64,000 bases of DNA from Ipomoea triloba (lineage: Eukaryota > Streptophyta > Magnoliopsida > Solanales > Convolvulaceae), in assembly GCF_003576645.1 (NCBI RefSeq), contig NC_044918.1:27985827-28049826 (forward strand), given 5' to 3'. Made by a program: the position numbers and the translations under genes. This document shows positions 23,530 to 35,272 of the stretch, piece by piece. A model generated the notes under the pieces. That model was given only the letters and a program-made list of their open reading frames with translations, searched no databases and had not been told where the DNA came from. Each line of letters starts with the position of its first letter. Within the stretch, counting starts at the first letter, position 1.

Positions 23530-26500
23530 TTTAAGGATGTATATACGGTTCGAATTTCCCTAGGAAATGGGATGCGATTACGCGTGAACTTCTGACTTAG
23601 TTCAAGTGAAAATTTAAACGGAATGTAAGGGTGAAATTTGTTACGATCCTTCGTACCTGTATTTCGCGAGATACCGAAAAATTCCCAATTTTAGTGGTTA
23701 TTGACGGGATTATTTTTAGAATAATTTTGGTATTGGAATTTTCCCGAATTAAGTTATATTCCTCCGAACTTTTATCTGATTTAATCCTAACTAGCAAAGA
23801 AGTCTTGCTCTACAAGATGCACCATAGGATTGTGACAAGTGGCATCCCTATTTACCACATGGTAATTAAATAATTAATTAATAGGAAGAGTATGGGATAA
23901 GCTAAACCATGTCTACACTCCAAGTCTTCCACTCTCTCCCACACCCATTTTCGAAATTAGAAGGAAAAAGGAGAAGAAGAAAATCTTAGTCTTCCTCTTG
24001 GATCCAAGGACTCCATAGCCATGGTCTTCAACACAAGTGCTTCCATAATAGGTAAGACTTCGGTTTTATTCGGTTAATATGGCTAGAATCATTCCTAGAA
24101 CTTAGGTTTAAGCTAAGGATTCATGAAAATGTGGTTATTATGGTGATTTTGTTTAGGATCTTCGGTGAAAAGTTTGAAGGAGAAGATCACCATCTTTCTA
24201 CGGTTTAAAAATCTTCTTGGGAGGTAAGGAATCCCTTAAGTTGGTTTAGTCACTTGAAGGTGAACAAATGCTAGTAAATTATGTGACTAGGAATTTTATG
24301 CGAAAATTATGTGTTAAGTTTGTGGATCTACTAGTTGACTCAAGAAACCACACTTTGGATTTTTGGTAATTTTTGTATACATGTTCATAGCTAATTTATG
24401 CATGTATATGTCGTATTTATGCCCATATAGGCTTATACTTGTGAAAATAGTGAAAAGAAATCAGGATAGATTCTGGCAGTAACTTCCGAGATTTATTGGG
24501 AAAAATTGGTAAGGTATTTTTGATCCTATTTTTTTAGACATGTAGTTCTATAAGTGTAGAACCTGCATATAAAATTTCATAATGATCGGAGTAGTATAAG
24601 TATGGTTTTCGAATTTTTCTCCAAAACTGGTCCAGAGAGAAAATAATTCTGGACAGCACACTGCCGAGGGCAAAAATGGAATTTTCTGTGTTTATTCGCG
24701 GATCAAAATGACCAAAACTTTTTACGGACATCAAGTACTATAAGTTGGGGTTCTACCATAAACATTTCAAGTGAAAAAGAGTTCGGGAACTATCTTTACC
24801 GGCTCAATCTTTCTGACTGCGCCAAGCTGAAATTTCTGGCAGATTTGGGTGGACGCGGCCTTGGACGCGCGTCCAACGCGCGTCCATCGACGCCCAGAGT
24901 TACGGCGTCACGGCCGAAAGGCCGGACACGGACACGGACGCGCGTCCGTGGGCGCCCAGTTTCGGCGCCATTTACCGAACGTGCGGACGCGGCTCGGACG
25001 CACGCGTCCGCTGTGCGTCCGCAGCTGCGGCCAACCGCGAGTCCGTGCGACGCGGCCTCGTTTTCGACTTGTTTTTGACCAAACTTTTCCCCGATGTTTT
25101 AATCCCGAGTGTTATGATGTTTGAAAGGCCTACGGGCAAAAGAGATCTATTTTTGAAAGAAATATCTGTTTTGGAAAAATTATGTACATCACTTTAGAAG
25201 AAAATATTGTTGTTGAGAAATAAGTACAACTCTTGTAACTTGAGGAATTGTGTTGGAAAGCCTATGAGTAAATAAAAATGTTTATAAAACTTACGTCGAA
25301 AGAACGTATGCTATTTTGGTAAACAGGTTGTCAAAACCTTATTTTTGAGGAAAATACTACTTTTAAGGAGTGAGTACATTACGTGAGAAAAACGAGAAAA
25401 TGATGATTGAAAAGCCTGCGGGCACTGAGAGTATTTTGAAAATCCTTCTTGGGCTGATGAGATAGCCGATTTCAACTATTGGACTCAAATGAGAAATATG
25501 TCCAAAAGAAATGATTTGAGAAAGAAAAACGGAATGAAGAATCATGTTTTCAAACCCTTAGTTTCTAAAGTGAGTTGAGGACGACCTTGATTGACCCACG
25601 GGTGGCTTTAAGTGTCATGGCCCAGTGGTCGTTGTGGATATTGTATGACCAGTTCATACTGCAGGGCGAAGTCTATTCGCCGGGTACTATATAACTCGTA
25701 GGATGAGGTATTCCTATGGGGGTGTGCACACTTAAGGTATAGTTACTCCAGAAGTCCGGGTAGGTGTTGTTTTTATGGACCTAGCTGGGCCAGCTAGGAA
25801 TCATTTTAACGAACCTTACGTCCAGGGGATCAGTGTTAGACCGGGTGATGACCACTGAACCCGAGTTCGATGATCCAAGTGGTCAGAGTGGGAGTTATGA
25901 GAATGCTCCAAAGGCCTCACGCTTACTAAGAAGAAACTAAGGAAGTTTTAAAGATGAGAAAAGAGTTACCCTGTAACGACTTGAGAAGGAAATGATTCTA
26001 TCCAAAATGTGACGAATTTTGAGCACGGAAATGTGCTGTTGAACCTCCTTTTGAGTTAAAATGAGGGAACTACTGGAAACGAAATATTTTACAAACTTGT
26101 TTGAAAAACAGAAAAATGTGTTTTAAGTGGCAATGATGCTGGTACCTTTATATGAGAAAAGTTTACGTGTTGAGTTAGCTTTATGCCTTATATTATATTG
26201 TCTACTATTGATAACCTGATTGCAGGTAGAGCTATAACTCGTGGGTAAATTTTACAACTTACAAATTATTATATTTTCGAAACCTTTGTCTACTTTTGAG
26301 TGACAATGGATTTCCTTACTTAGCCGTCATGCTAACTACACTTCGATGTGTTTACAGATGTTGTCTAGTATGGGCTCCTGAAGCCTGATGAGTTCTGAAT
26401 AGGATGGAAGTCGAGGTTGAGGACTACCCTATCCTAGAATAGACACCCTGGAAGAATTATTTTTCCATACGTACATATTTGTATGTTGACATGATTATTT

Positions 26501-26655
26501 GAGGATTGTAAGTTTAGCCTTAGCGTTTGGGTATAGGAGAGATACCTAAGCGTGGCGGTAACACCTAGTTTTCTGCTGGTTAGACGCTTCCGCAATGTAT
26601 TGTATTATTAGGGATTTTGTAATAAATCCAAGTGGTGAAAATTGGGGTGTTGCAT
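23530..26655 (+). mobile_element. Ty3/gypsy LTR fragment (5'-truncated)
   Basis: Same LTR family as 32187-34820, here in + orientation. Shared landmarks include gtcctaggaaatgg-like sequence near 23562, gacatgtagttctataagtg near 24537, acttagccgtc near 26318 and the end ttggggtgttgca at about 26654. The LTR start is missing next to the LINE. It holds a GC-rich block that is absent or reduced in the other copy. Confidence 0.75.
24845..25062. repeat. GC-rich palindromic block in the LTR
   Basis: Rich in ggacgcgcgtcc-type self-complementary motifs and CpG, in sharp contrast to the AT-rich LTR. The open frames on the + strand have Arg/Pro-rich composition that reflects base bias. Confidence 0.7.
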
Positions 26656-27094
26656 GAGTGGTCTGTCAATCAACGGTTATGAACATCGCATTTCAATAGT
26701 TTGGATGGGCATCATCCCAAAAAGCCATACACTCCATTTGGTAATCTGGAGTGAAGTCTGGATTAACATTTTAGATATATGATTCATACATTCTGATATA
26801 TTTTTATTTGCCTGATGCCAGTATGATGATTTGAATTTTGAAAGCATAGAAACAAGCTCAAAACATGCTTATATGCTTGAATGTTCTTACCTCAAAGTTA
26901 ACTACCCACTATCACACAATGCTTTATCTTGTATGTTAGACTCAAGGTTACTAACTTCTCACAATAGTCAGGGACTTGCTTTATATGTATGAAATATTGA
27001 CAAAAAAATTAGGTTTTAGATGTGAGTTTTTACTTATACCTGTGAATCTGAGTTATAGAAAACGAGCATATTTGCCCAATTTATAAAATATTTT

Positions 27095-28125
27095 CCAGGT
27101 TTCTAGTATTTGGTAACCCATGGAAAATTAAAGTCAAAGGAAAACATTTTCCCAGTCAAAGTAAAATACCCTTGTTTCTCTGAAAAATAATTTCCCCTTT
27201 TTTTTGAGGGGAAGTCATTTTCCTATCTCCTAGTATGCTTCTCGCCATCGCCGTCTCTCTATCGAAGTTTCACTTTCTCCTCACAATCTGTCTCCCTTAC
27301 TCTCTCCTAACAAGTCTCGTCTAAGCCGGAGCTGAGCCGAAAAAGAAAGGCGGCGACCGCTTCCTCGAAACCGAGCGCCTCCCTGCAATCCCGAAACTCT
27401 GCATCTAGGTTGTGGCTCTAAACTCTTCAAGCCTAGAAACCATCGTCTGTTCCCGAGAAGGACCCAACCTATGAATTACTCTGATAATGAAACCCCATCT
27501 CCATCTTTGGACGACTGCGAACCAAATCCTCCGCAAGAAGCTGTTCTCAAGGCAATTTCAGGTTCATTTGGTTATAATTTGGAATCTCTTCTGCCCCTTG
27601 TTCAGTTTGATTTTGTAGTCTTTAATTGCATAATTTCATAGATGGGTAAATTGAAAATGTTCATAGTCCAAGAACATGTAGTTGCTGCTTCTTGCCTCAT
27701 CGCCGGCGTTGGGCAGAAAACAAGGGTAGATGCATGATTGCAGAATAGGTTGTTGTGTAATTTTACCCCTTGAGATTTCTGTGTTTTTTATGGGAATATA
27801 AGATGGTGGTATCTGTCTATCTAGATAATGCTAAGATTTTGTAGTTGGAAAATGTCCTCGTTTGCTATTAATAATATTATGTTTGTTATATTTGAGAAGA
27901 ATACATGTATGTCTTCATAACAACTATGTGAATTCAATGATGTTGAGAAGGTGAAAAAAAAATTATACAATTCTTCCTATTTTCTGAAAAATGAATCAAA
28001 CACACCAATACAATTTTCTGATTATAGCCAAACACCGGAAGGAAAATGATTTCTGAAAAATGACTCATTTTCCAGAAAACATTTTTCATAAGTTATTTTC
28101 CTGGTTTCCAAACACACCCTAAAGT
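27095..28125. mobile_element. Insertion with captured gene fragment
   Basis: The related Helitron at 56395-56450 lacks this segment, so it is a secondary insertion. Its right end, tttccaaacacaccctaaa, and its flanking ttttcc/ggaaaa blocks resemble a MITE family whose end also occurs at about 305. The interior carries plant exon-like DNA (27235-27561). Exact ends and target duplication were not resolved. Confidence 0.5.
27471..27561 (+). pseudogene. Captured first exon, probably DUF493-family protein
   Basis: Coding for MNYSDNETPSPSLDDCEPNP and PQEAVLKAIS, ending at a GT donor-like ggttca. From memory this matches the segment just before the DUF493 (YbeD-like) domain of a conserved plant protein. 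Upstream frames (27238-27470) look like a plastid-targeting region but hold stops and frame changes. No later exons follow; intron-like sequence continues. The assignment rests on recall of the family and should be verified by search. Confidence 0.4.
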
Positions 28126-29199
28126 TTTAGCACCACATGCGTACATCTACACATTAGCTATTAATTAAACAATTATTTGCTTGAATTCAAACAAGGATAA
28201 CATAAAAAAACATAATCGATCCAAAACATATCTTCAATTGCACTATATAATATTTGATGTTATAATTTACATAATTATATATCGATCCAAATATTCTTAA
28301 TATATTACAACAAATTCATTTCGTGTATCGCACGGGTGAAAATACTATTAATAATAACTAGTATTTTCGCCCGTGCGTTGCACGAAATGAATTTGTTATA
28401 ATATTTTAAGAATATTTGGATCGATATACAATTATATAAATTATAGCATTGAATAGTATATAGCGCAATTGATGAAATTGGTTGGATTGATTATGTTTTC
28501 TAATGTTTTCTTTGCTTGAATTAGAGCAAATAATTGTCCAATTACCCGTGCGATTCACGGATAAATTTTTTTATTATTTATTTAGATAATAAAATTAAAG
28601 AAAATTATTTTTAAAAAATCTAATATTGAACATGTACATTTATTTGATTATAAGATTAGTGCAAAAGTATCACTCAATTAATTGAATAATATATGACTTG
28701 TTTGTTTACATAATCTATAAAAGATCGATATTTATATAACTTATGTAATTATATTATTAAAAAAATAAATATAGAAAAATGAGAAATAATTTAACTTTAA
28801 TTATTACGGAGTATCAAAATAAATTCAACGACCAATATTTAGCTTAATTACCATAATAATTATTAGGCAATTATTATTAGTCAATTACACTAAATTAATG
28901 ATTTTTCGTTAACATGAATGTCAATTCGTATATACAAAAATTATTATTATTATTATATATTAAATATGTTCGACCTTCTGCAATGTTCATGCCACACGTG
29001 TACTAATTAATTTGATCAACGACATCTAAAGTTGGTGAGAGGATTGCTCAACCTTCTAGTTAATAAATATTAATTATTATGGAGTAGTATTTATTAATAT
29101 AATTAATAATTAATATAATTAATTAATTAATATTTAATTTATATAATTATAATAATATAATTGTCGATTATATTTCCAATGAAATATTAATATATTCAT

Positions 29200-30900
29200 T
29201 TCATTTTTTCTAATATTTTAATTTCCTTTTTGAATATATTCATTTCCTTTTTCTTTTATAAAAAGAATTATTGATTGTCATTCCTTTTTCCTTCATAATT
29301 TTTTCCTAATATTTCATTTGTTGGCCTTTTTCCTTCATAATTTTTTCCTAATATTTCATTTGTTGGTTACTAATTCTTTTGTAGGTTTCCTAATATTTCA
29401 TTTGTTGGTTACTAATTCTTTTGTAGGGAAAGCTATGCTATATTTCTAGTGAAATATTTCTTTTGTAGGGAAAGCTATGCTATATTTCTAGTGAAATATT
29501 AATTTTGTAGGGAAAGCTATGCTATATTTCTAGTGAAATATTAAAATATTCATTTCGTTTTTTCTAATATTTCATTTCCTTTCAAATATATTCATTTCAT
29601 TTTTCCTTCATAAAAATGAATTAATATTGATTTTCATTCCTTTTTCCTTCATAATTTTTTCCTAATATTTCATTTGTGGGTTACTAATTTTTTCATATGA
29701 AAAGTTGTGTTATATTTCCAGTGAAATATTAATATATTCATTTCGTTTTTCCCTAACATTTCATTTCATTATAAATATATTCATTTCCATTTTCTTTCAT
29801 AAAAAAGTTAATATTAATTTCCATTTTTTTCCTTCATAATTTTTTCCTAATATTTCATTTGGTGGTTAATAATTTGTTCGTAGAAAAAGTTGTGTTATAT
29901 TTTCAGTAAAATATTAATATTTTCATTTCGTTTTTCCTAATATTTCATTTCCTTTTTCCTTCATAAAAAGAATTAATATTATTTTACATTTCTTTTTCCT
30001 TTATAATTTTTTCCTAATCATTCATTTGGTGGTTACTAATTTTTTCGTAGGAAAAAGTTGTGTTATATTTCCAGTGAAATATTAATATATTCATTTCATT
30101 TTTCATAATATTCCATTTTATTTTGAGTATATTCATTTCCTTTTTCCTTCATCAAAAGAATTAATATTGTTTTCCATTCTTTTTTTCGGATAATTGCCAA
30201 TTAATTTTCCTGATTCCTTGCCAATTAGTAAGAAAATATTAATAATAGATTCCCGTGTAATATTTATTTCCTTTTCGTTCATAAAATTTAATGTTAATTT
30301 CCATATAATTAAAAAGTAATATAATTATAAAAATATAATTGTTGAATATATTTTCAGTGAAAATATTAATAAATTCATTTTGTTTTTCCTTCTAAATAAT
30401 TAATATAATTATAATTATAATATAATTGCCGATTACATTTCCAGTGAATTATGAATATATTCATTTCCTTTTTCCTTCATAAAAGGAATAAATATTCATT
30501 TGGTGGTTACTAATTTTTGCATAGGGGAAGCTATGTTATATTTATATTGAATTTTTATTATTAATCTCCTTTTTCATTTGGCCTGATTCGTGTGCCAGTT
30601 AGTAACATTAGTAACATAATATTAATAACACATTCCCGTGTGTAATATTTATTTCCTTTTTCATTCATAAAAAGATTTTAATATTCATTTCCATATAATT
30701 AATAAGTAATATAATTATAAAAATATAATTGCCAATTATATTTCCAATGAAATATTAATATATTTATTTTCTTTTTCCTTCATAAATATTAATATGATTA
30801 ATATAATTATAATACTTTAATTTTTGAAATAAATTCATTTCCTTTTTCGTTCAATTTCCAATCAAATATTAATATTAATTTGCTTATTCAAATGGCCTAA
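29200..30900. repeat. Diverged tandem repeats within Helitron
   Basis: Units of about 130-180 bp recur roughly ten times. Each contains gtgaaatattaatatattca, tttttccttcataa and tttggtggttactaatttttt-like phrases. There are local higher-identity duplications at 29270-29530 (ttttgtagggaaagctatgc three times). Noncoding. Confidence 0.75.
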
Positions 30901-32186
30901 ATTCCGTGCCGTTTAATTTTCAGTTAATTATTTTTTTAATATTCTTTTTTCTGGAATTATAATTTCACCTCTGAACATGGTATGAATAAACGAATAAAAT
31001 AACTGCATATTCAAAGTAATGTAAAATCATAAAACGTTAAGATTTAAATAAATCACACAAATTTATTATAATTACGATTTATTAATAACAATAACAATTA
31101 CCATTAATATTATTATTCTATATTAATAATTAATAATTACCATTATGATTATGATCAATAACAATTTATTATAATTACGATTTATTACCATAAGATTACC
31201 ATTACCATTTATTACAGTAATTTATTACCATAACAATTTAGATCCTAATGATAAAGAGTTTGAATCTAAAATAACAGGAATGCTTCCATTGTACATTTAT
31301 CTTCAATATAGTAGTTGATACCTTAAACTTTTTCATTCTTCTTGCAATTGTTAGCTCTTCACTTGAATGCCATATGTTCATCATCCACATGTAACCTATT
31401 CTTGCAATTCTTCTTACAACTTTTTCATTCTTCATTCTTCTTGCAATAGTTAGAGTATGGCATATGTCCATCATCCAAGTTTGAATATGTACATGCATTG
31501 TGGGATATAATATGTAAAAGCCTATGATGTATAAAGCTCCAAAACTTTTTATAATTTTTGGAGCTAACAGTATATTGTATTTTTTGTAGGTTTTCATCAT
31601 ACAAAGGTTAAGAAGATTTCAATAAGAGGTGGTTACCATTATTGAATACAATATATTAGTAGAATTAAAGAAATGAAATCAAGTTGTAGCTCTGTGTTTC
31701 CTCTTACATACACAATGGTAAGTGAGCCCTTAAGCCTCTTCACAATAATTTCGTCTGCCTTCTCTGTTTGAACTTTTTTAAAAGTGGAGATGTTTTGAAA
31801 TTCAAAGTAGGAGTACATTACATTACATACTTTAACAACACAAACTAACTAATTCCATGTTTCTTATTACATATCATTGCTGCCATTTAAAAAGATCAGT
31901 AAGCTTTACAATGAAGATACAACTGCAAAAAATATACTGATTCTTAAATAGTTAAAAATACCAAACATTGTGAACTTGGCTGGAATTTAATTATAAAATG
32001 AGGAAGTAGTTAACAACACATTGTAACTACTAAGAATTTAATCAAATACCTTTGCTCCATTACAAATGAACTATGTTATATGCTTCCTGATGGAGATAGA
32101 ATCTTCTATTGCTGGATACTGATTTATTTCCTTTCCATCAAACACACCTACAAAAACAAATAAAACCATACTACCATATTGCACTA

Positions 32187-34820
32187 TGTAACACCCCAAT
32201 TTTCAACTCTTACATTTATTACAAAATCCGTAATAAAACGCTGCGGAAGCTTACATCATATCAACAGAAAACCGGGTGCTACCGCCACACCTAGAGTGAA
32301 TTCTATCATCTCTTTGACAAACTCCACTCTAAGTGCACAGGCTAAACTTACAACATTAATAACAATCCCTGTCTACATCAAAGAGTAGACCTCAACCTGT
32401 ACTTCCCTTCTATTCCGAGCTCATCGGCTACAGGGGCCCACACTAATCTGCAACTGATAAGAAACACATTGAAGTGCAGTTAGCGCGACGGCTAAGTAAG
32501 GAAATCCGATGTCACTCAAAAGTAGACAAAGGTTTGAAAACATAATCATTTGGAAAATAGTATATCGTTCAGTGAATCAAAATCCACTCGTCTCGTAAGA
32601 CAAAATCATTTCTTTCTCAAAGACGTTACAGAGTAACTCTTTACTCATTTTTAAAACTTCCTTAGTTTCATATAGTAAGAGTGAGGCCTACAACCTCGGG
32701 CCATGGCACTCCAGCCCTCCCGTAGATTCCTCCCTTATCCCAACCCCGGGCCGTGGCACTCAAGCCTTCCCGTGGGCACCTCTCCTTATCCCAACATGAC
32801 GACATAACGGCGAATAGACTTCGCTCTAACAATATAATATAACGACCACTGGGCAAGGGCACTTAAAGCCACCCGTGGGTCAATCAAGGTCCTCCTCAAC
32901 TTACTTTAGAAACTACGGTTTTGAAAACATGATTCTTCCTTCAATTTTTCTTACTCAAATCATTTCTTTTGGACATATTTCACCAATGAGTCCAATATTT
33001 GAAATCGGCTACCTCTTTAGCCCCTGAAGGATTTTCAAACATCATTTTCTCAAACAATAAGGTTTTGACAACCTTTATATCAAAATAGCATACGTTTTTC
33101 AATGTAAGTTTTCATAAGCATTTTTGGATACGCTTCATATGTCCATCTCATACTTAAAATCAACCAACATCCTTAACTATCGTCCTCAACAACTTCCACT
33201 ATGATCAACACCATTAGATCATAACTTGAGGATATCGTACATCCAAATATATATAAATTCTAATAGGTAAGGTCATTGCCTAACCATAACCCAAAAACAT
33301 CCAACAACTACTTTCTCAAGATTCACCATATACAACCTTTATCTCAACATTTCCATATGACAATTTCCTCAATACACATCATAATAATATCTTTACCTAA
33401 CTTTATCACCATTAACTCACTAACTACCTCACAATTATCATTAGCACATCCATAATCATACTAAGCATAATTCAGAAAATTCAGCTTGGCGCAGTCCGAA
33501 GGATTGAGCCGGTAAAAATAGTTCCCGAACTCTTTTTCACTTGAAATTTTTATGGTAGAACCCCAACTCATAGTACTTGATGTCCGTAAAAAGTTTTGGT
33601 CATTTTGGTCCGCGAATAAACACAGAAAATTCCATCTTTGCCCTTGGCAGTGTGCTGTCCGGAATTTTTCTCTCTCTGGACCAGTTTTGGAGAAAAATTC
33701 GAAAACCATACTTATACTACTCCGATCATTATGAAATTTTATATGCGGGTTCTACACTTATAGAACTACATGTCTAAAAAAAAATAGGATCAAAATACCT
33801 TACCAATTTTTCCCAATAAATCTCGGAAGTTACTGCCAGAATCTACCCTGATTTCCTTTCACTATTTTTCACAAGTATAAGCCTATATGGACATAAATAC
33901 AACATATACAAGCATATCCAAGCTATGAACATGTATATAAAAATATTCCCAAAGCTCCAAAACACTATGTTTCAACCAAATAATCAATTATCTAATTTCA
34001 AGTGACTAAACCAACTTAAGGGAATTCCTTACCTCAAAGGTTTATTAACACCTTAGGAAGAAATTCTTGGATCTTTCCCCAACTTTCACCTTAAAACCCT
34101 AGGTCCAAATCAACACCAAAACATCAAATATCAAGAAACTAAGCATAGATTCATAACCTAGGAAGGATTACAAGGCTTTCTACCGAATAAAATCGAAAAC
34201 TTACCGAATAAAATTGAGAGTTGAGAAGGATTTTGGCCATGGAAGCAATGGAGGAAGAAGAATGGTGAAGATGATCTCTCTCTCTCTCCTCTCCTCTTCA
34301 TTTCTGCAAAAGCAAGGGAAAAAGGAAAAAAATTGGCTTTTATACTACATCACAATCTTATGTGATAAGATTGGAAAAAAAATAATAAAATAATAAAATA
34401 TCTTCCAACTTATCAGTTGGGGTCCAAACAGATAAAGTTTCGGTGGAAAATAATCCAGATAGTATAATTTCCGAAACTAAAAATTTATTCCAGACTAACC
34501 CTCAAAATTGGGCTAGGTTCGGTACACCGCGAAATTTAGCGATGTACGATCAAAATAAATTTTCGCTGCTATGGGCTAATCTAATTAAATAGGAAATTCA
34601 AGAATAATAGTATGGTGTCTAGAAATCCATTTCCTAGGACAAACAAGTCCAAATACTAGTTCCTAAAAATTTTACGGTTCGTGACCAGGACGTACGATCG
34701 CAGCTTAATAACAACTATACTTACTTATAAAAATTCTTTTGAAGTATCGGGAGATCATAACTCATGTATGTCAATACCTTAGGATAAAATAATAATGTTA
34801 GGAAAATACGGGGTATTACA
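32187..34820 (-). mobile_element. Complete Ty3/gypsy solo LTR (2634 bp)
   Basis: On the minus strand it starts TGTAATACCCCG and ends GGGGTGTTACA. The 5-bp target duplication cacta is identical on both sides (32182-32186 and 34821-34825). No internal region is present. TGTAAyACCCC ends and long LTRs are typical of chromovirus-type gypsy elements (Tekay-like), but lineage cannot be proven without pol. It defines the family also seen at 1150-2440 with 4430-5160, and at 23530-26655. Confidence 0.88.
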
Positions 34821-35272
34821 CACTATGTGTGTGTATATATATATTCTTTTTCAGAATGCTATTATTTTTCAAGAGAAAGTAAAAGCTTTACCAAATCTGC
34901 AGCAAATTTCTAAAGCCTGTAAATGGGTGCCTTAACAGACCTTAATCTTCAAGCAAATGTCTTCTTCCTCTTCTTGGATGCTTTCCCAAATATTTCTTTG
35001 AATTTGAAAGCTCATGAAACGCCGAATCAGTCTTCCCTAAGTTTGTTCTGCTGTTGTCAAGCAGAATGCTCTATTTATACTATTACACCAATTATATCAC
35101 ACCAATTATATCATCAATTATTCAATCACCAATTAATATTACCATATTATATTACCTATTTAACATTTTAATTTAACATCTAACCATAATAGTACTATAG
35201 GTGAATAAATAAATAAATAAATATATATATATATATATGGATAATTAATAAATCCAATTATTCAATCACCAA

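Larger units (their letters stand above)
26656..28347 (+). mobile_element. Helitron 3' part with eroded CTAG
   Basis: Shares its body (gtctgtcaatcaacggtta near 26662, gagcatatttgcccaattta near 27064) and its 3' end with the Helitron at 54640-56659. The terminal hairpin cgtgtatcgcacg is followed by gggtgaaaatactat, where ctat replaces the usual CTAG. The 5' part is lost beyond the gypsy LTR. An insertion of about 1 kb lies inside. Confidence 0.65.

Noticed and set aside
24845..25124. Arg-rich ORFs of 77 and 91 codons
   Set aside because: They lie in the CpG-rich palindromic block of a gypsy LTR, with no start context or domain.
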